Shown one piece after another: positions 52,185-61,257 of a DNA stretch of 64,000 bases. Location: NCBI RefSeq assembly GCF_036227405.1, contig NZ_CP109473.1:1302001-1366000 (forward strand). The letters are read 5' to 3'. Origin of the DNA: Streptomyces sp. NBC_01460. Lineage in GTDB: Bacteria; Actinomycetota; Actinomycetes; Streptomycetales; Streptomycetaceae. The notes under the pieces were generated by a model, which did not search any database, was not told where the DNA came from, and saw nothing but the letters and a program-made list of their open reading frames with translations. The stretch's first letter is position 1, and the number at the start of each line of letters is the position of its first letter. A program made the translations under genes and the position numbers.

Positions 52185-53270
52185 TCAGCCCAGCGGGGCC
52201 ATGGCCTTCGGCACGTCCACCGTGCGGCGCGGCACCGACACGCGGTGGGCCGGGTCGCGGACCTCACCCACGAGCATCTCCAGGACGTCCTCCATGGCGA
52301 CCAGGCCGAGCACCTTGCCCGACGCGTCGGCGACCTGGGCGAGGTGCGTGGCCGCGCGCCGCATGACCGTCAGCGCGTCGTCCAGCGGGAGCTCCGCCCG
52401 CACCGTCGCCATGGGGCGCCAGACCTGCTGGGGCACGGCCCGCTCGCCGTCCTCCAGCTCCAGGACGTCCTTGACGTGCAGATAGCCCATGAAGGCGCCG
52501 CCGCCCTCCGCGCAGACGGGGAAGCGCGAGAAGCCGGTCCGTACGGTCAGCTCCTCGACCCGGCGGGGGGTGACGGAGGGATCCACCGTCACCAGGGACG
52601 CCCGGTCCAGCAGCACGTCGGTGACGGGCCTGCTGCCCAGTTCGAGGGCGTCCCCTAGGCGCTCCTGCGCCTCCGGTTCCAGCAGGCCGGCCAGGCCCGC
52701 GTCCTCCACCAGCCGGTTGAGCTGCTCGCTGGTGAAGACGGCCTCGACCTCGTCCTTCGGCTCGACCTTGAAGAGCCGCAGCACGAGCGTGGCGCAGGCC
52801 CCGAGCGCCGAGGTGACCGGCCGGCAGAGCCGGGCGAAGCCGACCAGGCCGGGGCTGAGCCACATCGCGGTCCTCTCCGGGGCGGCCATCGCCAGGTTCT
52901 TCGGGACCATCTCGCCGATGACGAGGTGGAGGAAGACCACGGAGACGAGGGCCACGGCGAAGCCGAGCGGGTGGACGAACCCCTCGGGCACACGGGCCGC
53001 GTGGAAGACCGGCTCCAGGAGGTGGGCGACGGTCGGCTCGGCGACGGCACCGAGGGTGAGGGAGCAGATGGTGATGCCGAACTGCGCGGCGGCCATCATC
53101 TGCGGCAGGTTCTCCAGGCCGTACAGGACCTGTCTGGCGCGGCTCGACCCGCCGGCCGCGAGGGGTTCGACCTGGCTGCGCCGTACGGAGACGAGTGCGA
53201 ACTCGGCACCGACGAAGAAGCCGTTCGCCAGCACGAGGAGGCCGGCGAGTGCCAGCTGTACGAGGCTCAT
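52185..53270 (-). CDS. CNNM/CorC-type membrane protein with CBS pair ('hemolysin family')
   Basis: A 361-residue protein. The CNNM/DUF21 transmembrane domain (about 1-185) begins ALAGLLVLANGFFVGAEFALVSVRRS. A CBS pair (about 205-335) follows, including VTVDPSVTPRRVEEL and VMRRAATHLAQVADASGKVLGLVAMEDVLEML. It lacks the C-terminal CorC_HlyC domain that its neighbour has. Members take part in Mg2+/Co2+ efflux; the 'hemolysin' name is historical. Second gene of a pair (ATGA overlap 53267-53270). Confidence 0.88.
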   Translation of the reverse strand: MSLVQLALAGLLVLANGFFVGAEFALVSVRRSQVEPLAAGGSSRARQVLYGLENLPQMMAAAQFGITICSLTLGAVAEPTVAHLLEPVFHAARVPEGFVHPLGFAVALVSVVFLHLVIGEMVPKNLAMAAPERTAMWLSPGLVGFARLCRPVTSALGACATLVLRLFKVEPKDEVEAVFTSEQLNRLVEDAGLAGLLEPEAQERLGDALELGSRPVTDVLLDRASLVTVDPSVTPRRVEELTVRTGFSRFPVCAEGGGAFMGYLHVKDVLELEDGERAVPQQVWRPMATVRAELPLDDALTVMRRAATHLAQVADASGKVLGLVAMEDVLEMLVGEVRDPAHRVSVPRRTVDVPKAMAPLG

Positions 53271-54634
53271 CGCACGGCCTCCAGCAGCTCCTGGGTGAGG
53301 CGTTCCGCCGAGGGGTCCGGGAGGTCCGTCAGACGGACGAAGCGGACCTGTTCGGCGCGGTAGTGGCCGACCTGGCGGACGGAGATCCGCCAGCCGGGGA
53401 GCTCGGCCCGGTCGCCGGGTGCGGGGATGCGCCCGAGCAGGTCGGCGACCAGCCCCGCCACGGTCTCGTACGGGCCTTCGGGCACGTCGAGACCTATCCG
53501 GTGCAGGGTGAGCACCCGGGTGCTGCCCTCCACGTCCCAGCCGGACCGTCCGTCGTCGGCGACGACGGGCGTCAGCTCGGGACGGTCGGCGCCCTCCACG
53601 TCGTGCTCGTCCCTGACCTCCCCGACGAGCTCCTCGATGATGTCCTCCAGGGTGACGACACCCGCGGTGCCGCCGTACTCGTCGACCACCACGGCGATCG
53701 GCTGCTCGCTGCGCAGCCGCTGGAGCAGCTGCTCGACGGGCAGGGTCTCCGGCACCAGGAGCGGCGGTACGGCGATACGGCTCACCGGGGTGCGCAGCCG
53801 GTCCCCGGAGGGAACGCCCAGGGCGTTCTTCAGGTGGACCATGCCGACGACCTCGTCGATGCGGTCCCGGTAGACGGGGAAGCGCGACAGGCCGGTGGCA
53901 CGGGTGAGGTTGAGGACGTCGGCCGCCGTCGCCGACGCCTGCAGCGCGCTGACCTTCACCCGCGGGGTCATGACGTGCTGCGCGGTGAGACCGGCGAGGG
54001 ACAGGGTCCGCACGAAGAGGTCGGCGGTGTCCTGCTCCAGGGTCCCCGCCTCCGCGGAGTGCCGGGCCAGGGAGACCAGCTCGCCGGGTGTCCTGGCGGA
54101 GGCGAGCTCGTCGGTCGGTTCGACTCCCAGCAGCCGCACGAGCCGGTTGGCCACGGCGTTCAGGGCGGTGATCACCGGGCGCAGGAGGGTGGAGAAGCGG
54201 TGCTGGGGCCCGGCGACGAACCGCGCGACCTGGAGCGGCCGGGAGACCGCCCAGTTCTTCGGCACGAGCTCGCCGACCACCATCTGCACGGCGGAGGCGA
54301 GCAGCATGCCGATCACGACGCTCACTCCGGGCACGACCCCGCCGGGCAGTCCCGTGGCGGTGAGGGGTCCGGCGAGCAGCTGGGCGAGTGCCGGTTCGGC
54401 GAGCATGCCGACGACCAGCGAGGTGATGGTGATACCGAGCTGGGTGCCGGAGAGCTGGAAGGAGAGTTCACGCAGGGCGGCGACGACGGTACGGGCCCGG
54501 CGGTCGCCTTCGGCGGCGGCGCGTTCGGCGTCCGGCCGATCCACCGTGACGAGCCCGAATTCGGCTGCCACGAAGAACCCGTTGGCGAGGATGAGGAGGA
54601 ATGCCGCGAGGAGCAGCAACAGGGGGGTGGTCAT
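53267..54634 (-). CDS. CNNM/CorC-type membrane protein with CBS pair and CorC_HlyC domain
   Basis: A 455-residue full-length member. The DUF21 membrane domain (1-190) has ILANGFFVAAEFGLVTVDRP, the CBS pair spans about 210-340 (VTPRVKVSAL, AVVVDEYGGTAGVVTLEDIIEELVGEV) and the C-terminal CorC_HlyC domain about 350-440 (DVEGSTRV, YETVAGLVADLLGRIPAPGD). Probably divalent-cation transport or sensing, perhaps as a heteromer with the shorter paralogue encoded next. Confidence 0.9.
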   Translation of the reverse strand: MTTPLLLLLAAFLLILANGFFVAAEFGLVTVDRPDAERAAAEGDRRARTVVAALRELSFQLSGTQLGITITSLVVGMLAEPALAQLLAGPLTATGLPGGVVPGVSVVIGMLLASAVQMVVGELVPKNWAVSRPLQVARFVAGPQHRFSTLLRPVITALNAVANRLVRLLGVEPTDELASARTPGELVSLARHSAEAGTLEQDTADLFVRTLSLAGLTAQHVMTPRVKVSALQASATAADVLNLTRATGLSRFPVYRDRIDEVVGMVHLKNALGVPSGDRLRTPVSRIAVPPLLVPETLPVEQLLQRLRSEQPIAVVVDEYGGTAGVVTLEDIIEELVGEVRDEHDVEGADRPELTPVVADDGRSGWDVEGSTRVLTLHRIGLDVPEGPYETVAGLVADLLGRIPAPGDRAELPGWRISVRQVGHYRAEQVRFVRLTDLPDPSAERLTQELLEAVR

Positions 54635-54718
54635 GCCGCCGCCTCCGGGGAGAGGGCGGCGCAGGTACTACCGGACGATCCGTCCATTGCTGGAGGGAGT
54701 CACTCCTTGGGTCGCAGG

Positions 54719-54748
54719 AAAAGGCCCCGCGGGCCCGGGGGGCCTTCT
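54719..54748 (-). terminator. terminator of the rib-his operon
   Basis: On the minus strand AAGGCCCC (54746-54739 complement) pairs with GGGGCCTT (54728-54721 complement) and is followed by TTCC, giving a short T-run. It sits 75 bp after the PH-domain gene stop. Confidence 0.65.
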
Positions 54749-54822
54749 GGTGCGGGGCGGGGCGCACCCGGTGCGCCGCCGTTCCCAGAATAATCGGGAT
54801 CCGGCCGAACGGGGCAGGGGGC

Positions 54823-55302
54823 TCAGCCGTTCTCCGTGGCGTCGTTCACTCCGCTGCCGTGGAACTCGGTGAGCGCGCGGAGTGCGCGGGCGTCCCGGAT
54901 CGCCTGCTTCCTGGCGATTCCGGGCTGGATGCCGAGCGCGGGCAGGCTGGTGCCGTCGCTGAGGTCGAGGAAGACCCACGGGTCACCGGCCCGCAGGTTG
55001 ACGCGGAGGATCTCCGCCCACGCCAGCCGTCGGGTCCGGGTGATGTTGACGACCGTGATCCCGCTCTCGTCGGCGGTGATCCGGGGCCTACTGAGGAGGG
55101 CCAGGACGCCGAAGAAGAGCAGGGCGACGAAGACGAAGCTGGTCCGCTCCCCCGGTCCGAGGTTCTCCAGGACCAGCGCGACCGCCGTGATGACGACGAA
55201 CATCGCCGCCCCCACGGCCAGCAGGACCACCCGGGTGAGGGTGGGCCTGAAGGTGGCCGGGAGAGCGGGGAGTCCGGTCGGACCGGGCGCGGGGGCGGTC
55301 AT
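54823..55302 (-). CDS. two-helix membrane protein with PH-like domain
   Basis: A 159-residue protein. Two membrane segments (about 25-46, 54-70) are followed by a bacterial PH-like domain (bPH6-type): SRPRITADESGITVVNITRTRRLAWAEILRVNL. Widespread next to hisG in actinobacteria. Function unknown. Last gene of the minus-strand operon headed by the FMN riboswitch, 38 bp after hisG. Confidence 0.82.
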   Translation of the reverse strand: MTAPAPGPTGLPALPATFRPTLTRVVLLAVGAAMFVVITAVALVLENLGPGERTSFVFVALLFFGVLALLSRPRITADESGITVVNITRTRRLAWAEILRVNLRAGDPWVFLDLSDGTSLPALGIQPGIARKQAIRDARALRALTEFHGSGVNDATENG

Positions 55303-55340
55303 GGGGCGGTGTCGTCCTCAGGTGTGCTGTGGTCCGGCCG

Positions 55341-56189
55341 TCAGAGGCGGCAGGCGTGGATGGCCGTGGTGAGGATCGCGCGCGCACCCAGTTCGTACAG
55401 GTCGTCCATGATCCGCTGGGCCTCCTTGGAGGCGACCATGGAGCGGACGGCGACCCAGCCCTCGTGGTGCAGGGGGGAGATGGTCGGCGACTCCAGGCCC
55501 GGGGTGAGGGCGACGGCGCGCTCCAGGTGCTCGACGCGGCAGTCGTAGTCCATCATCACGTAGGTGCGGGCGACCAGGACGCCCTGGAGGCGGCGCAGGA
55601 ACTGCTGCACCTTGGGGTCCTCGGCGTCGGCGCCCTTGCGGCGGATCACGACGGCTTCCGAGGTCATGATCGGCTCGCCGATGACCTCGAGTCCGGCGTT
55701 GCGCAGGCTGGTGCCGGTCTCGACGACGTCGGCGATGACCTGGGCGACACCGAGCTCGATGGCGGTCTCGACCGCGCCGTCGAGGTGGACGACGGAGGCC
55801 TTCACGCCGGCCTCGGCGAGGTGGGCCGCGACGATGCCCTCGTACGACGTGGCGATCGTCATGCCGTCGAAGTCCTGCGGGCCGTCGGCCGTGCCGGGCT
55901 TGGTGGCGTAGCGGAAGGTCGAGCGCGCGAAGCCGAGCTGGAGGATCTCCTCGGCGTCGGCACCGGAGTCCAGCAGGAGGTCGCGGCCGGTGATGCCGAT
56001 GTCGAGGCGGCCCGAGCTGACGTAGATCGCGATGTCCCGCGGCCTCAGGTAGAAGAACTCCACCTCGTTCGTCGGGTCGACCAGGACGAGTTCCTTCGAC
56101 TCCTTGCGCTGCTGGTAGCCGGCCTCATGGAGCATCGCCATCGCAGGCCCGGAGAGTGAACCCTTGTTGGGGACGGCGATGCGCAGCAT
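55341..56189 (-). CDS. hisG: ATP phosphoribosyltransferase, long form
   Basis: A 282-residue enzyme: first step of histidine synthesis, ATP + PRPP to N1-(5-phosphoribosyl)-ATP. The N-terminal MLRIAVPNKGSLSG, SGRLDIGITGRDLL and the PRPP loop ADVVETGTSLRNAGL are present. The C-terminal ACT-like regulatory domain (about 210-282, SPTISPLHHEGWVAVRSMV) marks the histidine-inhibited long HisG. It lies 53 bp after hisE. Confidence 0.95.
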   Translation of the reverse strand: MLRIAVPNKGSLSGPAMAMLHEAGYQQRKESKELVLVDPTNEVEFFYLRPRDIAIYVSSGRLDIGITGRDLLLDSGADAEEILQLGFARSTFRYATKPGTADGPQDFDGMTIATSYEGIVAAHLAEAGVKASVVHLDGAVETAIELGVAQVIADVVETGTSLRNAGLEVIGEPIMTSEAVVIRRKGADAEDPKVQQFLRRLQGVLVARTYVMMDYDCRVEHLERAVALTPGLESPTISPLHHEGWVAVRSMVASKEAQRIMDDLYELGARAILTTAIHACRL

Positions 56190-56242
56190 GAAGTCGGGTT
56201 TCCTTTGTGCGGAGGGATGTGCGGGAACGTGCGGGGTGCGGC

Positions 56243-56515
56243 TCAGAGGTGGGCGTAGACGTCGTCGAGGGAGATCCCGCGGGCGACCATCATCACCTGG
56301 ACGTGGTAGAGCAGCTGCGAGATCTCCTCGGCGGCGGCTTCCTTGCCCTCGTATTCGGCGGCCATCCAGACCTCGGCGGCCTCCTCGACGACCTTCTTGC
56401 CGATGGCATGCACGCCCTTGCCCACCAGCTCGGCGGTGCGGGAGGTGGAGGGGTCGCCGTCGGCGGCCTTGAGCTGGAGCTCGGCGAAGAGCTCTTCGAA
56501 GGTTTTGTTCGCCAT
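56243..56515 (-). CDS. hisE: phosphoribosyl-ATP diphosphatase
   Basis: A 90-residue all-helical MazG-like enzyme: second histidine step, hydrolysing PR-ATP to PR-AMP and PPi. Metal-binding motif [18 protein letters not shown] with the second helix [16 protein letters not shown]. The ATG at 56515 is fixed by the family start [13 protein letters not shown]. Stand-alone HisE, as in other actinomycetes. Between ribH and hisG. Confidence 0.95.
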   Translation of the reverse strand: MANKTFEELFAELQLKAADGDPSTSRTAELVGKGVHAIGKKVVEEAAEVWMAAEYEGKEAAAEEISQLLYHVQVMMVARGISLDDVYAHL

Positions 56516-56550
56516 GATGGTCCTTAGAATACGGGGTCCCGGACCGCTGC

Positions 56551-57036
56551 TCAGCGCCAGGGTTCGCTGACGGTGCGCAGTGTGGCCGCGGTGGCCACGG
56601 CCGCGGTGACCGCTTCGTGGCCCTTGTCCTCGTTGGAGCCCTCGAGTCCGGCCCGGTCGAGGGCCTGTTCCTCGTTGTCGCACGTGAGTACGCCGAAGCC
56701 CACGGGGACCCCGGTGTCGACCGTGACCTGGGTGAGGCCGTTGGTCACGCCCTGGGACACGTATTCGAAGTGGGGGGTGCCACCGCGGATGATCACTCCG
56801 AGGGCCACGATCGCGTCGTAGCCGCGGCCGGCGAGCACCTTGGCCACCACCGGGAGCTCGAAGCTGCCGGGGACCCGCAGCAGCGTCGGCTCGTCGATGC
56901 CGAGGTCGTGCAGGGCGCGCAGGGCCCCGTCGACGAGTCCGTCCATGACCTGCTCGTGCCACTGGGCCGCGATCACCGCCACCCGCAGGTCTCCGCAGTT
57001 GCGTACGGACAGTTCGGGTGCGCCCTTGCCGCTCAT
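56551..57036 (-). CDS. ribH: 6,7-dimethyl-8-ribityllumazine synthase
   Basis: A 161-residue capsid-forming enzyme. Substrate segments [51 protein letters not shown] and [16 protein letters not shown] are all present. It condenses 5-amino-6-ribitylamino-uracil with 3,4-dihydroxybutanone phosphate. 25 bp after ribBA. Confidence 0.95.
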   Translation of the reverse strand: MSGKGAPELSVRNCGDLRVAVIAAQWHEQVMDGLVDGALRALHDLGIDEPTLLRVPGSFELPVVAKVLAGRGYDAIVALGVIIRGGTPHFEYVSQGVTNGLTQVTVDTGVPVGFGVLTCDNEEQALDRAGLEGSNEDKGHEAVTAAVATAATLRTVSEPWR

Positions 57037-57061
57037 GTCTCTCCTGTGTGTTCGTCGGTGC

Positions 57062-58348
57062 TTACTGGTTGCCGCAGGCGGACGCGGTGGCGTCCAGCCA
57101 GGGCAGGTCGTGGCCCATCCGGTCGCGCTTGGTGCGCAGGTACCGGAGGTTGTGCTCGCCCGCCTGGACGGGCATGGGCTCGCGCCCGGTGACCTCGAGA
57201 CCGTGCCGTACGAGCGCGGCCGTCTTGTCGGGGTTGTTGGTCATCAGCCGCAGGGTGCGCACCCCGAGGTCCCGGAGGATCTGGGCGCCCGCCGCGTAGT
57301 CCCTGGCGTCGGCCGGGAGGCCGAGTTCGAGGTTGGCGTCGAGGGTGTCGGAGCCGCGCTCCTGGAGTTCGTACGCGCGCAGCTTGGACAGCAGTCCGAT
57401 ACCGCGGCCCTCGTGGCCGCGCAGATAGACGACGACGCCGCGGCCCTCGGCCGTGACGCGCTCCATCGAGGTGTGGAGCTGCGGACCGCAGTCGCAGCGC
57501 TGCGACTGGAAGATGTCGCCGGTCAGGCATTCGGAGTGGACCCGGACGAGGACGTCCTCGCCGTCGCCGATGTCGCCGTGGACGAGTGCCACGTGTTCGA
57601 CGCCGTCGACGGTGGAGCGGTAGCCGTACGCGGTGAACGGGCCGAAGGTGGTGGGCAGCCGGACCTCGGCCTCGCGCCGCACCGTGGGCTCGGAGCTGCG
57701 GCGGTAGGCGATCAGGTCCTCGATGGAGATGATCGTGAGGCCGTGCTTGCGGGCGAAGGGCACGAGCTCGGGCAGCCGCAGCATCACCCCGTCCTCGCCG
57801 GCGATCTCGACGATGGCGCCCGCGGGGCGCAGTCCGGCGAGCCTGGCCAGGTCGACGGCCGCCTCGGTGTGGCCGTTGCGGACGAGGACACCGCCGGTCC
57901 GGGCGCGGAGCGGGAAGACGTGGCCGGGGCGCACGAAGTCGCCGGGGCCCGCCCTGCCGCCCGCGAGCAGCCGGAGCGTGGTGGCCCGGTCGGCCGCGGA
58001 GATCCCGGTGGTCACGCCGTGCTCCGCGGAGGCGTCCACGGAGACGGTGAAGGCGGTCTGCATGGACTCGGTGTTGTGCGTGACCATCTGCGGGAGTTCG
58101 AGGCGTTCCAGCTCGTCGTTCTCCATGGGCGCGCAGATCAGGCCGCGGCACTCGCTCATCATGAAGGCGACGATCTCGGGGGTCGCCTTCTCGGCGGCGA
58201 TGACGAGGTCGCCCTCGTTCTCCCGGTCCTCGTCGTCGACGACCACGACGGGCCGCCCGGCGGCGATGTCGCGGATCGCCTGCTCGACGGGGTCGAGCGA
58301 GAGGTCTTCGAGGGTTCGGTCGTGCAACCAGGTGGGCTGGGCAGTCAT
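57062..58348 (-). CDS. ribBA: bifunctional DHBP synthase / GTP cyclohydrolase II
   Basis: A 428-residue fusion. The RibB part (about 10-215) has [36 protein letters not shown] and [16 protein letters not shown]. The RibA part (about 216-420) has the zinc site [18 protein letters not shown] and the catalytic [12 protein letters not shown]. It supplies both committed precursors of riboflavin. The ATG at 58348 overlaps the pnuC stop. Confidence 0.95.
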   Translation of the reverse strand: MTAQPTWLHDRTLEDLSLDPVEQAIRDIAAGRPVVVVDDEDRENEGDLVIAAEKATPEIVAFMMSECRGLICAPMENDELERLELPQMVTHNTESMQTAFTVSVDASAEHGVTTGISAADRATTLRLLAGGRAGPGDFVRPGHVFPLRARTGGVLVRNGHTEAAVDLARLAGLRPAGAIVEIAGEDGVMLRLPELVPFARKHGLTIISIEDLIAYRRSSEPTVRREAEVRLPTTFGPFTAYGYRSTVDGVEHVALVHGDIGDGEDVLVRVHSECLTGDIFQSQRCDCGPQLHTSMERVTAEGRGVVVYLRGHEGRGIGLLSKLRAYELQERGSDTLDANLELGLPADARDYAAGAQILRDLGVRTLRLMTNNPDKTAALVRHGLEVTGREPMPVQAGEHNLRYLRTKRDRMGHDLPWLDATASACGNQ

Positions 58349-58989
58349 GCCGTGGCTCCTTCCAGAGCGGGTGTCCGCGTACGCAGCCACCAGTCGCGCA
58401 TGCCCCACAGGACGAGGGCCCCGTAGACGACGTAGATGAGACCGGAGAAGGCGAGTCCGCTGTGGAAGTTGAGCGGTACGCCGACGAGGTCGACGAGCAG
58501 CCAGGCGAACCAGAACTCGACCATGCCGCGCGCCTGGGCGATCATCGCCACGAGGGTGCCGGCGAAGATGTAGGCGTCGGCCCAGGGGCTCCAGGAGAGC
58601 GACGGGAAGGCCGTGAACAGCCCGCCGACGGCCAGCGTGCCGAGGGCGGCGCCGCCCACCAGGTATCCGCGCTCGCGCCAGGTGGCGAAGCGCACGGCGA
58701 GGGAACCGTCCTGCGCCTTCTGCCTGCCGCGGGTCCACTGCTGCCAGCCCCAGACGGCGACGGCGATGACGATCAGCTGCTTGCCGACGCTGCCCGCCTG
58801 CTGCACCGAGACGTTGGCGGCGACCAGGACGACCCCGGACAGGAGCTGGGCGGGCCAGGTCCACACCGAGCGGAGCCAGCCGAGCGCCAGGGCGATCAGC
58901 CCGATCGTGTTGCCGATCATGTCCGACCAGATGATGTGCTGTCCGAAGGCGGTGAAGGCCTCCGAGTTCAGCCAGTCCAGGGCGTTCAT
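58345..58989 (-). CDS. pnuC: PnuC-family vitamin transporter in the riboflavin operon
   Basis: A 214-residue protein with seven predicted membrane segments and PnuC motifs: [28 protein letters not shown], the WGWQQW motif in helix 4, and [23 protein letters not shown] with [14 protein letters not shown]. PnuC proteins facilitate uptake of nicotinamide riboside, riboflavin or thiamin. Being under the FMN riboswitch and between ribE and ribBA suggests riboflavin (a RibM-like role), although the sequence alone cannot decide. Confidence 0.85.
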   Translation of the reverse strand: MNALDWLNSEAFTAFGQHIIWSDMIGNTIGLIALALGWLRSVWTWPAQLLSGVVLVAANVSVQQAGSVGKQLIVIAVAVWGWQQWTRGRQKAQDGSLAVRFATWRERGYLVGGAALGTLAVGGLFTAFPSLSWSPWADAYIFAGTLVAMIAQARGMVEFWFAWLLVDLVGVPLNFHSGLAFSGLIYVVYGALVLWGMRDWWLRTRTPALEGATA

Positions 58990-59606
58990 GCGACCGTCTC
59001 CCCGGATGCGGGCGCGGCGCCGTGGCCGAGCAGCCGTTCGACGTACTTGGCGAGGACGTCCACCTCGAGGTTGACCGGGTCGCCGGGCCCCTTGAGGCCG
59101 AGCGTGGTCAGCGCGAGGGTGGTGGGGATGAGGCTGATCGTGAAGAAGTCGGGCCCCGCGTCGACGACGGTCAGGCTCACCCCGTCGACGGTGATCGAGC
59201 CCTTCTCCACGACGTAGCGGGCCAGGCCGGCGGGCAGGGAGACCGTGACGAGCTCCCAGTTCTCGGAGATTTTGCGCTCGACGATGTGTCCCGTGCCGTC
59301 CACGTGCCCCTGGACGATGTGCCCGCCGAGGCGGCCGCCGAGCGCCATGGGGCGTTCGAGGTTGACGCGGGAGCCGGCCGCGAGCGCGCCGAGGCTGGAG
59401 CGGTCCAGTGTCTCGGCCATGACGTCGGCGGTGAACTCGTTCTCCCCGAGGTCCACGACGGTGAGGCAGACGCCGTTGACGGCGATGGAGTCGCCGTGTT
59501 TGGCGCCCTCGGTCACCACGGGGCCGCGCAGTCGGAAGCGGGAGGCGTCGTCGAGCTTCTCGACGGCCGTGACCTCACCCAGTTCTTCGACGATTCCGGT
59601 GAACAC
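58986..59606 (-). CDS. ribE: riboflavin synthase alpha chain
   Basis: A 206-residue enzyme with two lumazine-binding repeats (1-97 and 98-195). [12 protein letters not shown] at the start, [17 protein letters not shown] in repeat 1 and [17 protein letters not shown] in repeat 2. It dismutates two lumazines to riboflavin. Overlaps pnuC by 4 bp and directly follows ribD. Confidence 0.95.
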   Translation of the reverse strand: MFTGIVEELGEVTAVEKLDDASRFRLRGPVVTEGAKHGDSIAVNGVCLTVVDLGENEFTADVMAETLDRSSLGALAAGSRVNLERPMALGGRLGGHIVQGHVDGTGHIVERKISENWELVTVSLPAGLARYVVEKGSITVDGVSLTVVDAGPDFFTISLIPTTLALTTLGLKGPGDPVNLEVDVLAKYVERLLGHGAAPASGETVA

Positions 59607-60707
59607 TCAGTTTCCCTTCCGAGCAGGAACAGGGACGGCGGTGATGCGCAGATCGGGGCCGATACGGACGGTCTCGGTCACATCGAGGCGCAACGCCTGG
59701 GAGATGGTGGTGATTCCGGCATCGGCGAGGGCTGCCGGGCCCGCGCCGAGGAGAACCGGAGCGAGATAGCCGACGACGCTGTCGACTGCCCCCGCGGCGA
59801 CGAAGGAACCGGCCAGGACCGGCCCTCCTTCGAGGAGTACGGAGCGGATGCCGCGCCCGTGGAGGGCGGCGAGCAGCGCCTGGACGTCCAGGCCGGGGCC
59901 GGTGGCGGCGCGCGGCAGGCGCAGCACGGCGTCCTCGGGGAGGTGGCCGGCGTCGGCGTCGTCGGCGACCGCGATCAGGGTGGGCGCCGTCGCGTCGAGG
60001 ACCCGGGCTCCGGGCCGTACGGCGGTGGCGCCGGTGTCGACGACCACCCGCAGCGGCTGCGTGGCGCCCTCGATTCCGCGTACGCCCAGCTGGGGGTCGT
60101 CGGTGCGGGCGGTGCCGGAGCCGACCACGACGGCGTCGGCCTCGGCGCGCAGCCGGTGGACGTCGGCGCGGGCCTCCGGGGAGGTGATCCAGCGGCTGGT
60201 GGCGTCGGCGGCGGCGATCCGGCCGTCGAGGGTGGCCGCGTACTTCCACAGGACGTACGGGCGGCCGAGGCGGACCGAGGTGAGCCACGCGGCGTTGCCG
60301 GCCTCCGCCTCGTCGGCGAGGAGGCCCTGCTCCACCTGGACACCGGCGGCACGGAGCGTGTCCGCACCGCCCGTGGCCTGCGGGTTCGGGTCCCCGACCG
60401 CGTACAGGACACGGCTGACACCGGCCTCGACGAGGGCCTGGGCGCAGGGACCGGTGCGTCCGGTGTGGTTGCAGGGTTCGAGGGTGACGAGGGCGGTGCC
60501 GCCCCGGGCGCGTCCGCCGGCCTCGCGCAGGGCGTGGATCTCGGCGTGCGGCCCGCCGGCGCGCTGGTGGAAGCCTTCGCCGGCCTGTTCCCCGGAGGCG
60601 TCGAGAATGACGCAGCCGACGACCGGGTTGGGGCTGGTGGCGCCGAGTCCGCGCGCGGCGAGCGTGATCGCGCGCCGCATGGCGGTTCGGGTCGCTGCGG
60701 TTTCCAC
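59607..60707 (-). CDS. ribD: bifunctional riboflavin deaminase/reductase
   Basis: A 366-residue protein. Cytidine-deaminase-like domain (1-145) with zinc motifs PHAEIHAL and PCNHTGRTGPC; dihydrofolate-reductase-like domain (150-366) with ATLDGRIAAADATSRWITS and LLEGGPVLAGSF. First enzyme gene below the riboswitch. The GTG at 60707 is chosen because a perfect AGGAGG lies 5 nt upstream; the longer frame to 60776 runs into the leader. Confidence 0.94.
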   Translation of the reverse strand: METAATRTAMRRAITLAARGLGATSPNPVVGCVILDASGEQAGEGFHQRAGGPHAEIHALREAGGRARGGTALVTLEPCNHTGRTGPCAQALVEAGVSRVLYAVGDPNPQATGGADTLRAAGVQVEQGLLADEAEAGNAAWLTSVRLGRPYVLWKYAATLDGRIAAADATSRWITSPEARADVHRLRAEADAVVVGSGTARTDDPQLGVRGIEGATQPLRVVVDTGATAVRPGARVLDATAPTLIAVADDADAGHLPEDAVLRLPRAATGPGLDVQALLAALHGRGIRSVLLEGGPVLAGSFVAAGAVDSVVGYLAPVLLGAGPAALADAGITTISQALRLDVTETVRIGPDLRITAVPVPARKGN

Positions 60708-60868
60708 CGGGTCCTCCTGCCTCTTCGGGCACGGACTCCGGGGCCTGTCGATGACGACAGAGAGAGCGGAACGCAACAGGGAACGCCGGGAACCGGGAGA
60801 CGGATGTGACCGTCCCGGGACCTCCCGGAACGCATCCGCCTACGGCGGCGTACCTGTGACGGCCCGCC

Positions 60869-60995
60869 GCGCACTGCCTCCCATCCGGACTTTCACCGTC
60901 GGTCCAGGAATCTCACCTGGTCAACCGGCCGCTGGATGCGGACGGGTCGCGGACTATAACCGCCGGTTCGGAATTACACCGACCCCGGAGTGCGC
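60869..60995 (-). promoter_or_regulatory. FMN riboswitch (RFN element)
   Basis: Read on the minus strand, the conserved blocks appear in order: GGGGTCGGTGTAATTCCGAA, CCGGCGGTTATAGTCCGCGA, GTTGACCAGGTGAGATTCCT, GGACCGACGGTGAAAGTCCG, GATGGGAGGCAGTGCGC. The closing helix P1 pairs GCGCACT with AGTGCGC. FMN binding should switch off the eight-gene operon that starts 162 bp downstream at ribD. The leader between the element and ribD (60708-60868) is the likely expression platform. Confidence 0.97.
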
Positions 60996-61110
60996 TGCTG
61001 CTGGTACAGGACTCATTGTGCCACGACCGGGACCGGGCCGACCGGGCGACTTCTGTGGTGCGTCTCACAGGCGGGCGGGAGCACCCGTCACGGACGGCGC
61101 CCCTCCCGAA

Positions 61111-61144
61111 TGGTCCATACCTATTGACTCATTGGTCTAGTCCT
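61111..61144 (+). promoter_or_regulatory. two DasR-like 12-bp repeats in the chitinase promoter
   Basis: TGGTCCATACCT (61111-61122) and TGGTCTAGTCCT (61133-61144) are direct repeats spaced 22 bp, about two helix turns. Both resemble the Streptomyces chitinase repeat TGGTCTAGACCT recognised by DasR (GlcNAc response). Confidence 0.8.
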
Positions 61145-61152
61145 CTTAATCT
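61124..61152 (+). promoter_or_regulatory. chitinase promoter -35/-10
   Basis: TTGACT (61124-61129), 17-bp spacer, TAATCT (61147-61152). The second DasR-like repeat lies inside the spacer and would block RNA polymerase. Transcription would start near 61159, about 100 nt before the start codon. Confidence 0.7.
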
Positions 61153-61257
61153 CTGCGTCACCTCCGAGGAACGTCGTCCGGGTGTGCGCACACCCGGACA
61201 TCGCACAAGCCCCCTTTGCCAGTTGTGTTCTGCCGACCTCCCCAGGAGGAACAACAC

